DNA of 7,664 nucleotides from contig JAGVPF010000160.1 in the NCBI GenBank assembly GCA_020052325.1, positions 1 to 7,664 of the forward strand, in the 5' to 3' direction. The notes under the pieces were generated by a model. That model saw only the letters and a list, made by a program, of their open reading frames with translations. It was not told where the DNA came from and ran no database searches. Origin of the DNA: an archaeon (GTDB taxonomy: Archaea; Micrarchaeota; Micrarchaeia; Anstonellales; Bilamarchaeaceae). Position 1 is the first letter of the stretch. Every line of letters starts with the position of its first letter. A program made the position numbers and the translations under genes. Positions 1 to 5,604 of this stretch are shown here, one piece after another.

Positions 1-333
1 AGCGGCATAACAGATCGCAGCAGAACCTTCAGCGCAATCTGCCTTGTCATCTCCGCTATTATACTGCGCCGTGCAGCTGCGCAGCTCATCAGCGCACGAT
101 TCTAACTGCGGGCATTTGCCTTCAGCGTATTTCGTCGCCATTAACGGATAAGACGTGCTGACGCAGGCGGTGCCCCCGTTCTTATATCCGTCGGAGCACG
201 ACCGGTCCACCTTGCCGTTCGCATCGAAAGAGCACGAATTGCACGTCTTGCTGTATGCTTCTGACGCGCATCCTGCGAAAACCGCCCCGGAAAGCAAAAC
301 CAGGATTCCGACCGATAGCAAAAGGGACTTCAT
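1..333 (-). CDS. Cys-rich secreted protein, partial (3' end missing)
   Basis: Read on the minus strand from ATG at 333, the frame stays open for 111 codons to the window edge, so the C-terminus is missing. The N-terminus is a clear export signal: MK, then a hydrophobic stretch (residues 4-19), then AVFAGC at 17-22. Cleavage could follow Ala20 in signal peptidase I style. Alternatively Cys22 could be a lipobox cysteine, although Phe at -3 is not ideal. The mature part is small, polar and has ten Cys in the visible stretch (22, 31, 34, 46, 57, 74, 80, 87, 100, 108), which suggests a disulfide-stabilised extracellular or surface protein. A TATA-like box lies about 25 bases upstream, and AAGGA sits 8 bases before the ATG. 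I recognise no family. Existence and export are well supported; function is unknown. Confidence 0.75.
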   Translation of the reverse strand, partial: MKSLLLSVGILVLLSGAVFAGCASEAYSKTCNSCSFDANGKVDRSCSDGYKNGGTACVSTSYPLMATKYAEGKCPQLESCADELRSCTAQYNSGDDKADCAEGSAAICYAA

Positions 334-353
334 GAATCGATTCCTTGCGCGCA

Positions 354-361
354 GATTATAA
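354..361 (-). promoter_or_regulatory. TATA-type promoter of the Cys-rich protein gene
   Basis: The minus strand reads TTATAATC, centred about 25 bases before the ATG at 333. With the usual archaeal spacing, transcription would start at or within a few bases of the start codon, giving a leaderless or very short-leader mRNA. Inferred from spacing and base composition only. Confidence 0.5.
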
Positions 362-395
362 CCGTTGTGCCCGGGCTTGCGCTAAAGGGAAGACG

Positions 396-428
396 AGAAA
401 AGATGAAAATAACAAGAAAGGGGAAAAA
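396..428 (-). terminator. T-rich transcription end after the speD-like gene
   Basis: Immediately after the TGA of the speD-like gene the minus strand is pyrimidine-rich with several T runs: TTTTT, TTTC, TTATTTTC and CTTTTCT. Archaeal RNA polymerase commonly terminates at such oligo-T tracts without a hairpin, and no strong stem is visible here. It lies just ahead of the next minus-strand promoter, so it would separate the two units. Confidence 0.4.
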
Positions 429-860
429 TCAGTTCCGAACTTTCGCCACCATGACCTCTTTGGCCGCGGTGCCGATCATCCTGACCTGGGGCTTGCCGTC
501 GTTTGCCCTGTGGTACAAGACGCCATGCCACTCCTTCAGGCCGAACTTCTGGTCAAGAAGGGCGACCACCCTCTCCGAGTCGAACGGCTTGCACGAGTAC
601 AGGTCGAAGTAGATTTCGTTCGTGCCGTCCTTGTGGGTGAATAAGTGAAGCGAGCAGTGGCTGGTGGTAATCATCTGCACGAAGCTTTGGCCGGGAAAAT
701 CGAGGTCCTCGGCATCGGCCCAGTTGATGGGCCCGAGGGGCTTCATGTGAATCTCCTTCAGCAGCCCGTCCACAAAACGCTTCGCATCGTCCTTTGGCAA
801 CGCCTTAAAAGAAGGATCGATCTTCGCGTTTACCGTAATGTGTATGTGGTCCAATTTCAT
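429..860 (-). CDS. S-adenosylmethionine decarboxylase family protein (SpeD-like, divergent)
   Basis: 143 aa, the size of the short prokaryotic AdoMet decarboxylase proenzyme, which self-cleaves to form a pyruvoyl group and makes decarboxylated AdoMet for polyamine synthesis. The family core is visible as TTSHCSLHLF (65-74) followed by FDLYSC (85-90). Ser67 matches the pyruvoyl-forming Ser, His72 (five residues on) the processing His, and Cys90 the catalytic Cys. The residue before the Ser is Thr66, not the usual Glu of the ESH site. The T-W-P-E stretch after the His is replaced by LFTHKDG, and the Ser-to-Cys spacing is three longer than in the Thermotoga enzyme. AAGGA six bases before the ATG supports this start. 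No spermidine synthase or other polyamine gene is in the window. Crenarchaeal arginine decarboxylase evolved from this family, so the substrate is uncertain; family membership is fairly sure. Confidence 0.8.
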   Translation of the reverse strand: MKLDHIHITVNAKIDPSFKALPKDDAKRFVDGLLKEIHMKPLGPINWADAEDLDFPGQSFVQMITTSHCSLHLFTHKDGTNEIYFDLYSCKPFDSERVVALLDQKFGLKEWHGVLYHRANDGKPQVRMIGTAAKEVMVAKVRN

Positions 861-895
861 TTTTCATCCTTGCTACCATTCTATTGTAATTAACT

Positions 896-909
896 TTTTA
901 AATATATTC
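896..909 (-). promoter_or_regulatory. TATA-type promoter of the speD-like gene
   Basis: The minus strand carries an AT-only stretch, AATATATTTAAAAA, about 36-49 bases before the ATG at 860. A start site about 25 bases downstream of its centre would give a leader of roughly 15-20 bases, long enough to hold the AAGGA ribosome-binding site. It shows that speD is expressed apart from the ABC operon. Confidence 0.5.
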
Positions 910-917
910 CCAACTTT

Positions 918-976
918 CTGTTTTTTCCGGTTTCCAAGCCGCTTTTTCCCGCGCTTTTGGCGCTTGGAAAAAACAG
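918..976 (-). repeat. Inverted repeat with 11-bp arms between permease and speD-like gene; possible operon end
   Basis: CTGTTTTTTCC at 918-928 is exactly complementary to GGAAAAAACAG at 966-976, with a 37-base middle. An alternative inner pairing, CCAAGC (934-939) with GCTTGG (962-967), competes with it. On the minus strand the first arm contains six Ts (973-968) downstream of the permease stop at 1047, so it could end the ABC transcript. The other arm abuts the speD promoter. It could instead be a regulatory site. The role is inferred; the repeat itself is seen directly. Confidence 0.5.
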
Positions 977-1046
977 CGTTGTTGATTGATTATGCAGGAT
1001 TGTTATTAAAAACCTATTCCCCCACTTTCTCCAACTTGCAACGGCA

Positions 1047-1817
1047 TCACGCCCTTTTCGCGCCAAGACCCCATTTCTTCCTGACGTCCATCTCGATGCT
1101 GGTGAAGAACAACCGTTCAATCAGGAACCCGATGCTCATGATGACGAACATGACCGCGACGACCTGGTTGATGTCGTTCAGCTCGCGCCCGACCTGCAGC
1201 AGCTGGCCCAGGCCCGCACTGACATAAATCAGCTCGCCGGCCATGAGCGAGCGCCATGCGAACGACCAGCCCTGCCGCACGCCGGCGATTATCGTGGGGA
1301 GCGCTGCCGGGAAAATGACCTCATAATAGAGGTTCAGCTCTTTGGCGCCCATGGTCCTTGCCGCGTTTATGTATATGGGCGGGACGTTCGATATGCCCGA
1401 GCTTATCGCCATGGTTATCGAGCCTACTGCACCGGCGACCACGACGAACATGATCGCCTTGTCGCTGAGGCCGAACCAGAGGACGGCTAGAGGCAGCCAG
1501 CAGATGCTGGGCAGCGTCTGCACGCCGAGTATCAGCGTCCCGAGCGTGTGCTCGATATGCTTGCTTTGCGAAATGGCCACGCCAAGGGAAATCCCAACCA
1601 CCAGCGCGATTCCGAATCCCATGGCCATGCGTTTAAGGCTCGCTATCGTGCCGTGTAGGAAGCTCTCGTCGGTTATCCCGTGGGCAAGCGCGGAAAAAAC
1701 GCCCGAAGGCGACGGGAAGACGTAATCCGGCCAGATCCCGGCCTCGGCCACCATGTGCCATGCCAGGATGGCCGCCATGCAGAAGACGATGAATGTCAAG
1801 CTAGTTTCGCCCATCAT
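1047..1817 (-). CDS. ABC transporter permease, SsuC/TauC/NrtB-type
   Basis: 256 aa integral membrane subunit of an importer for small oxyanion or sulfonate-like solutes (nitrate/taurine/sulfonate family, BPD_transp_1 fold), expected to work as a dimer. The N-terminal helix (about 8-24) is followed by the family's typical WPDYVFPSPSGV (29-40). More helices lie at about 66-82, 94-115, 121-141 and 218-235. The cytoplasmic EAA loop that docks on the ATPase is clear at 151-174: NAARTMGAK, then VIFPAALP. The start codon lies inside the end of the ATPase gene (17-base overlap). A second in-frame ATG directly follows (1814), and either could be used. The length is normal for the family and nothing is broken. 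The substrate cannot be read from the sequence. Confidence 0.9.
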   Translation of the reverse strand: MMGETSLTFIVFCMAAILAWHMVAEAGIWPDYVFPSPSGVFSALAHGITDESFLHGTIASLKRMAMGFGIALVVGISLGVAISQSKHIEHTLGTLILGVQTLPSICWLPLAVLWFGLSDKAIMFVVVAGAVGSITMAISSGISNVPPIYINAARTMGAKELNLYYEVIFPAALPTIIAGVRQGWSFAWRSLMAGELIYVSAGLGQLLQVGRELNDINQVVAVMFVIMSIGFLIERLFFTSIEMDVRKKWGLGAKRA

Positions 1818-2634
1818 GCAATGCCTCTTTCATGTACCTTTCGAATTCAACCCTGAGTTCGCTAAGAATCCTGGATGCGATGGATCCCAGTTTCGGCACG
1901 CCGCGCGATTCGCGGGGCCTGGGATATTCGACGCGGAATTCTTTTTTGACCCGGCCCGGCCGGTAGGTGAGGAGGATTACCCGGTCGCCAAGGCAGACGG
2001 CCTCGCTGACATTGTGCGTCACAAACACAATCGTCTGCCCGGTCTTCATCCATATCTGCTGGAGCTCGATATGGAACTGGTCGCGGCTTTGCGCATCGAG
2101 GGCGGCAAACGGCTCGTCCATGAGGAGGACCTCCGGTTCCATCGCCAGCGCGCGGGCGAGCGCGACACGTTGCTTCATCCCGCCGGAAAGCTCGTGGACG
2201 AGCGAGTTTTCGAATCTCTTCAAATTGACCAGATTCAGGTAATGGAGTGCAATCCCGCGCCTTTCCTCCTTCCCCACCCCTTTCATCTTGAGGCCGAACT
2301 CGATATTCTGTATGGCGGTCAGCCAGGGGAAAAGCGCCGACTCCTGGAACATCACCACCCGATCCGGGCCCGGGCCGCGGACTTCCTTGCCGCCCATGAG
2401 GACCCGCCCCTTCTCGGGCATCTGGAGCCCCGCGATTATATTCAGGAGCGTCGACTTCCCGCAGCCACTCGGGCCGACTATGCAAAGGAACTCGCCCTCT
2501 CCGACGTCTATGTCTATTCCATCAAGTGCGCTGAGCTTCCCATCCTTCATATGGAACTCCTTCGAGACCCCCTGGATGGATATCTTGGGAACGCGGCCTT
2601 CCCGCGCGCCCGTTTTCGAATCCCCTTTTTTCAT
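1801..2634 (-). CDS. ABC transporter ATPase, SsuB/TauB/NrtD-type
   Basis: 277 aa cytoplasmic ATP-binding subunit that powers the importer. All motifs are intact and in order: Walker A GPSGCGKST (54-62), Q-loop Gln97 in MFQESALFPW, signature LSGGMKQR (149-156), Walker B VLLMDE (169-174) with catalytic Glu174, D-loop AALD (177-180) and switch His207 in FVTHN. The FQESALFPW form is typical of the nitrate/sulfonate/taurine group. A basic 17-residue lead precedes the fold. The start is fixed by an ATGA overlap with the stop of the binding-protein gene, and its end overlaps the permease start, so the three subunits are probably made together in proportion. Confidence 0.93.
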   Translation of the reverse strand: MKKGDSKTGAREGRVPKISIQGVSKEFHMKDGKLSALDGIDIDVGEGEFLCIVGPSGCGKSTLLNIIAGLQMPEKGRVLMGGKEVRGPGPDRVVMFQESALFPWLTAIQNIEFGLKMKGVGKEERRGIALHYLNLVNLKRFENSLVHELSGGMKQRVALARALAMEPEVLLMDEPFAALDAQSRDQFHIELQQIWMKTGQTIVFVTHNVSEAVCLGDRVILLTYRPGRVKKEFRVEYPRPRESRGVPKLGSIASRILSELRVEFERYMKEALHDGRN

Positions 2635-3671
2635 CTGACTTCCCCAAGCCCCCTGGCCTTCAACACCTCGTTAAGGGGCGCAAGATTATAAATTCCCGTG
2701 AGGTTTGGCTCGGCATCGCCGAGGAAACCGAGGCCGTAGGCGCTTTGCGCGGACGTGGCGAGCGAGGAGCTTATCGGGTCGTATGTTATCTCGCATCTGG
2801 CGAACGCCTCGTCAAGGACCGAAATCGGCAATGCCTTGGACGTCAGGTCCTCAATCTGGGCGTTCATGAGCGTTTTCGCCTCATCCGGGTGTGCGTTTAT
2901 CCACTGCGTGAGCTCGACATGCGAAACGAGGAACTTCCTCACGATGTCCGGATGCTCCCTCATGAATTCCTTCCTCACAATGACGTTCGCGGTCACGAAC
3001 TTTCCTTCAGGCCAGAGCGTGCGCTCGTCAAGGTATATTTTTCCGCCCCCTTCCTGGACGAGCCTTGCGCCCCACGGTTCAGGAACCCAGGCCGCATCAA
3101 TCTCGTTCTTCTTGAACAGGGTGAGGATGTCCGGATTGGCGGTCGGAATGACCTCCACCTGCCCTTCCCCGGCGCCGATTGTCAGGTTGTTCTGCATGAG
3201 CCACGCGCGGAGCGCAACGTCCTGCGTGTTGCCGAGCTGCGGGCTAGCCACCCTCTTGCCTGCGAAATCTGAGGGCTGCGCGATGCCGGAGTCGTTGCGG
3301 ACGACAAGGACGGCGCCCCCGCTTGCGGCGCCGGCTATTATTGAAAGCGCCTCGCCCTTCGATTTGACATAGCCGTTAATTGTCGGGTTGGGCCCGACGT
3401 ACGCGATATCCAACTCATTTGCGAACATCGCCTCTATCACCGAAGGTCCGGCATTGAAAGGCACCATTTTGACCGTGGCATTGGGCGCAAGCGACTTCTC
3501 GAACGCGCCCTGCGCCCGGCCCACCAGTGCCTGGGCATGGAGCATGTTGGGGAAATACCCGATTCTGACCTCGGTTCTCCCATCCGCGTCGCTCACCTTG
3601 CCCGGAGCAAAGATTAGCACAATCCCAAGAATTACTACCGCCACAGCGGCTATCAGCAGCCATTTGTTCAT
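2631..3671 (-). CDS. ABC transporter substrate-binding protein, NMT1/SsuA-like
   Basis: 346 aa solute-binding subunit. The N-terminus MNKW plus a hydrophobic run (4-22) has no lipobox Cys and no clear cleavage site, so it probably remains as a membrane anchor holding the binding domain outside the cell. The fold matches the NMT1/SsuA/TauA periplasmic-binding family: VRIGYFPNMLHAQALVG (35-51), FNAGPSVIEAMF (72-83), YVGPNPTINGY (91-101), SGGAVLVVRNDSGI (117-130), PQLGNTQDVALRA (144-156) and WVPEPWGARL (195-204). These are hinge and pocket segments characteristic of nitrate/sulfonate/bicarbonate-type binding proteins. Its start overlaps the AbrB-type gene by four bases (ATGA). The real ligand (sulfonate, nitrate-like anion, thiamine precursor or another compound) cannot be decided here. 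Confidence 0.9.
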   Translation of the reverse strand: MNKWLLIAAVAVVILGIVLIFAPGKVSDADGRTEVRIGYFPNMLHAQALVGRAQGAFEKSLAPNATVKMVPFNAGPSVIEAMFANELDIAYVGPNPTINGYVKSKGEALSIIAGAASGGAVLVVRNDSGIAQPSDFAGKRVASPQLGNTQDVALRAWLMQNNLTIGAGEGQVEVIPTANPDILTLFKKNEIDAAWVPEPWGARLVQEGGGKIYLDERTLWPEGKFVTANVIVRKEFMREHPDIVRKFLVSHVELTQWINAHPDEAKTLMNAQIEDLTSKALPISVLDEAFARCEITYDPISSSLATSAQSAYGLGFLGDAEPNLTGIYNLAPLNEVLKARGLGEVR

Positions 3672-3883
3672 TCGGAGTCACCCGCGGTTCGCTTGCCCTT
3701 CTGCCCTCTTCCGAGCAGGACCATGAGGGTGCCGTCCTTCAGCAGCACCCACCTGATTTTTTCGCCGTCTTTGAGGTGCAGGTATTTCACGATTTCACCT
3801 GGCACGGTGGTGCGCCTCCTGGATCCCCTTATTGTCAGGGCGGTCTCCTGGATATGCACTATCTCGCCCAATTCGAGCTTCAT
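3668..3883 (-). CDS. AbrB/SpoVT-type DNA-binding protein, first gene of the ABC operon
   Basis: 71 aa from the ATG at 3883. Residues about 15-58 form one swapped-hairpin AbrB/MazE-type domain: LTIRGSRRRTTVP, then EIVKYLHLKDGEKIRWVLLKDGTLMVLL. This follows the family pattern of basic residues, T-V-P, helix, L-x-x-G-(D/E) and a terminal beta hairpin. A basic tail follows (GRGQKGKR). Such proteins bind DNA as dimers and act as regulators or antitoxins. There is no toxin gene beside it; instead it overlaps the binding-protein gene by four bases, so a role as autoregulator of the importer is likely. The frame extends upstream to a TTG at 3940, but that extension would cover the TATA box and inverted repeat, so the ATG at 3883, about 28 bases after the box, is preferred. 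Confidence 0.75.
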   Translation of the reverse strand: MKLELGEIVHIQETALTIRGSRRRTTVPGEIVKYLHLKDGEKIRWVLLKDGTLMVLLGRGQKGKRTAGDSE

Positions 3884-3905
3884 GGATACGGGTTCCAGCT
3901 TGGGG

Positions 3906-3918
3906 TTTATATTTATTA
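3906..3918 (-). promoter_or_regulatory. TATA-type promoter of the AbrB-ABC importer operon
   Basis: The minus strand reads TAATAAATATAAA, centred 28-29 bases before the ATG at 3883, so the transcript should begin within a few bases of the start codon. No good ribosome-binding site precedes that ATG, which agrees with leaderless translation. Confidence 0.6.
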
Positions 3919-3944
3919 TTGGTTTTCCACCAATAAACAACCAA
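3919..3944 (-). promoter_or_regulatory. Candidate operator: three TTGGT half-sites next to the operon TATA box
   Basis: On the minus strand TTGGT occurs at 3944-3940 and 3933-3929, and its complement ACCAA at 3923-3919. Starts are 11 and 10 bases apart, about one helical turn. The two inner sites are the core of a perfect 7-bp inverted repeat, TTATTGG (3916-3922) and CCAATAA (3930-3936), spaced by 7 bases. The cluster covers the position of the TFB recognition element and touches the TATA box, so a bound protein would control initiation. The AbrB-type protein of the first gene is the obvious candidate binder (inference). Confidence 0.5.
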
Positions 3945-3958
3945 AGCCTGCCGGCCCG

Positions 3959-3985
3959 GGCGCCGCTAATCCAGCGCGCCTTTTT
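3959..3985 (+). terminator. GC hairpin followed by five Ts in the divergent intergenic region
   Basis: 3959-3967 pairs with 3973-3980 as an 8-bp stem with one bulged C (3963) and loop AATCC, followed at once by TTTTT (3981-3985). It has the form of an intrinsic terminator reading rightward, but no plus-strand gene lies upstream. It may stop antisense transcription across the ABC operon from reaching the pentose phosphate genes, or act as structured DNA between promoters. The structure is seen; the role is a guess. Confidence 0.35.
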
Positions 3986-3990
3986 CGGAA

Positions 3991-3998
3991 TCTTTATA
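3991..3998 (+). promoter_or_regulatory. TATA-type promoter, probably for the epimerase-transketolase operon
   Basis: TTTATATA preceded by CGGAATC, which resembles the archaeal TFB recognition element. The predicted start would be near 4020, giving a leader of about 100 bases before the ATG at 4125, unusually long for this window. The leader holds a 5-bp GC stem, GGGCG (4026-4030) with CGCCC (4037-4041). The box is nearly symmetrical and could also face left, but no start codon sits at the right distance on that side. Confidence 0.5.
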
Positions 3999-4124
3999 TA
4001 TTCTTAGAGCCAACTCCTATTCAGAGGGCGTGCGGGCGCCCAAATCGCGTTTCCGGTTCCCGGTTCAGGATGTTCTGGCGGACCAGTGTTGGCGGGTGCC
4101 GGATTCAGGAAAAAGGCTACGCTT

Positions 4125-4772
4125 ATGGAGGCAGAGGTCATACCAGCCATCCTTGTGAAAACCAGGGGCGAGCTTCTGCACCGCATCGCCCAGGTGCGCG
4201 GCCTCGTGCGGGAAATCCAGATAGACATCATGGACGGCGTTTTCGTCCCTAACAAGACCATCGGCCTGGAAGAGCTGAAGGGCCTCCCCGAGGCCATATA
4301 CGAATTCCACTGGATGGTGTTGGACCCGGACAAGTGGATTGCGGAAATCCAGGGGCCGCACATGCATCTTGTCCATGTCGAGGCCATAAATTCCCTCGAC
4401 AAGGTGGAGGCAGCGGTCAAAACGTCTGGCGGCCGCCTCGGGCTTGCGCTGAACCCCGAAACCCCCCTCGAAAAGCTCCTCCCCCTTGTTCCGAAAGTGG
4501 AGCGCGTGCTGGTAATGACAGTGCGGCCTGGCTATTCCGGGCAGAAATACATCTACGAAATGGAGCATAAGGTCAGGAAGCTGCGGGAGCTGTTTCCCAA
4601 GCTCGACATCGAGGTCGACGGGGGAGTGAACGGCGAAACGGTTTCCCATGCGTATTCGAGCGGCGCGAACCTGCTTGCAGCGGCAAGCGCGATTTTCGCC
4701 GCAGATGATATCAAAGGCGCGATAGAGCATCTGAAAAAGCGCGCGATGGCGGGGTGTTCCCATAAACACTGA
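4125..4772 (+). CDS. Ribulose-phosphate 3-epimerase family protein with altered metal site
   Basis: 215 aa TIM-barrel protein. Family epimerases interconvert ribulose 5-phosphate and xylulose 5-phosphate. Matching segments: IDIMDGVFVPN (33-43, catalytic-type Asp34), FHWMV (61-65, metal-type His62), LALNPETPLEKL (107-118), VRPGYSGQKYI (133-143, phosphate side), IEVDGGV (162-168, catalytic-type Asp165) and ASAIF (187-191). The first metal-binding His, normally two residues before the first Asp, is Gln32. The early substrate-site Ser of the APS motif is Ala8 (IPAIL). It is slightly shorter than typical family members. The next gene starts one base after its stop and encodes a transketolase subunit, which supports a pentose phosphate role. 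The ATG at 4125 is chosen because it aligns with the family's first strand. A GTG at 4086 would add 13 unrelated residues. The reaction is likely but not proven because of the substitutions. Confidence 0.8.
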   Translation: MEAEVIPAILVKTRGELLHRIAQVRGLVREIQIDIMDGVFVPNKTIGLEELKGLPEAIYEFHWMVLDPDKWIAEIQGPHMHLVHVEAINSLDKVEAAVKTSGGRLGLALNPETPLEKLLPLVPKVERVLVMTVRPGYSGQKYIYEMEHKVRKLRELFPKLDIEVDGGVNGETVSHAYSSGANLLAAASAIFAADDIKGAIEHLKKRAMAGCSHKH

Positions 4773-4773
4773 C

Positions 4774-5604
4774 ATGAAGAAACTTGGAATGATAGCCAAC
4801 GGGGTTCGGCAGGACATCGTCAGGATGCTGGTCGAGGCAAAAAGCGGCCACCCCGCAGGCTCCCTTGGCATGGCGGACATCCTCACCGCACTTTATTTCG
4901 GAATCATGCGCCATGACCCGAAGAACCCGCAGTGGGAAGACCGCGACCGCCTCGTGCTTTCAAACGGCCATATCTGCCCGGTCCTTTATGCCGCGCTTGC
5001 CGAAGCCGGCTATTTCGAAAAAGAAAAGCTCCTAACACTCAGGAAACTCGGCTCCCCGCTGCAGGGCCACCCGCACCGCGGGCCGCTTCCGGGAATCGAG
5101 AACTCGTCTGGCCCGCTCGGGCAAGGCATATCACAGGCCGTTGGCATGGCATTGGTCGGAAAGATGGAGAAAAAAGACTGGCGTGTTTACTCTCTTCTGG
5201 GCGACGGGGAACTGAACGAAGGCCAGGTGTGGGAGGCGTTCATGCTGGGCGCGAAATACAAGCTCGACAACCTGGTCGCAATAATCGACCGCAACAACAT
5301 CCAGATTGACGGGACGAGCGACGATGTGCTTCCCCTCGAGCCGCTTTCGGAAAAATTCCAGTCGTTCGGCTGGAACGTGGTCGTGATAGACGGCAACAAC
5401 ATGAATGCGATATTGCACGGCTTTGGCATGGCGTCATCATGCGAAGGCAAGCCTACGGCGATAATCGCAAATACCGTGCCCGGGAAGGGCGTCTCGTTCA
5501 TGGAAGGCAAATTCGGCTGGCATGGGAAAAGCCCGAACAAAGAGGAAGGGGAGCTGGCCCTTAACGAGCTTGGGGATGCCAGAAAGAAACTGGAGGCGAT
5601 TTGA
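4774..5604 (+). CDS. Transketolase, N-terminal (pyrophosphate-binding) subunit
   Basis: 276 aa, half of a split transketolase, the cytoplasmic thiamine diphosphate enzyme that moves two-carbon units between sugar phosphates. Key sites are intact: SGHPAGSLG (24-32) with His26, LSNGHICP (62-69) with His66, GHPHRG (98-103), SSGPLGQGIS (111-120), and the cofactor/metal motif from GDG (143-145) to NN (174-175) as GDGELNEGQ and IIDRNN. His244 sits in the late FGWHGKSP segment. The length is normal for the archaeal and some bacterial split forms. It starts one base after the epimerase-like gene and ends directly against the start of the C-terminal subunit, so all three are probably co-translated. 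Confidence 0.95.
   Translation: MKKLGMIANGVRQDIVRMLVEAKSGHPAGSLGMADILTALYFGIMRHDPKNPQWEDRDRLVLSNGHICPVLYAALAEAGYFEKEKLLTLRKLGSPLQGHPHRGPLPGIENSSGPLGQGISQAVGMALVGKMEKKDWRVYSLLGDGELNEGQVWEAFMLGAKYKLDNLVAIIDRNNIQIDGTSDDVLPLEPLSEKFQSFGWNVVVIDGNNMNAILHGFGMASSCEGKPTAIIANTVPGKGVSFMEGKFGWHGKSPNKEEGELALNELGDARKKLEAI

Noticed and set aside
890..1120. Minus-strand open frame of 76 codons overlapping the permease end and running through the inverted repeat
   Set aside because: Runs in another frame over the permease 3' end and across the inverted repeat and speD promoter; composition is not protein-like and no ribosome-binding site is evident.
1753..2691. Long plus-strand open frame (312 codons) across the ATPase gene
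   Set aside because: It is the mirror of the ATPase gene in GC-rich DNA. The minus strand carries every ABC ATPase motif, and the plus-strand product resembles nothing and has no promoter.
2755..3372. Plus-strand open frame of 205 codons inside the binding-protein gene
   Set aside because: Antisense to a well-matched NMT1/SsuA-like protein; no supporting start or motif.
3884..3940. TTG start adding 19 residues to the AbrB-type protein
   Set aside because: The extension covers the TATA box and the half-site cluster; ATG at 3883 has correct promoter spacing and fits the domain size.
4086..4124. GTG start adding 13 residues to the epimerase-like protein
   Set aside because: The added residues have no counterpart in the family, whose first beta strand begins right after the ATG at 4125.
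4070..4252. ATG at 4070 opening a frame through the epimerase start region
   Set aside because: Product is a frame-shifted reading of the epimerase-like gene, rich in Arg/Gly/Pro with no motif.
4065..4886. Minus-strand open frame of 273 codons across the epimerase-like gene
   Set aside because: Antisense shadow; the plus strand encodes clear epimerase and transketolase motifs.
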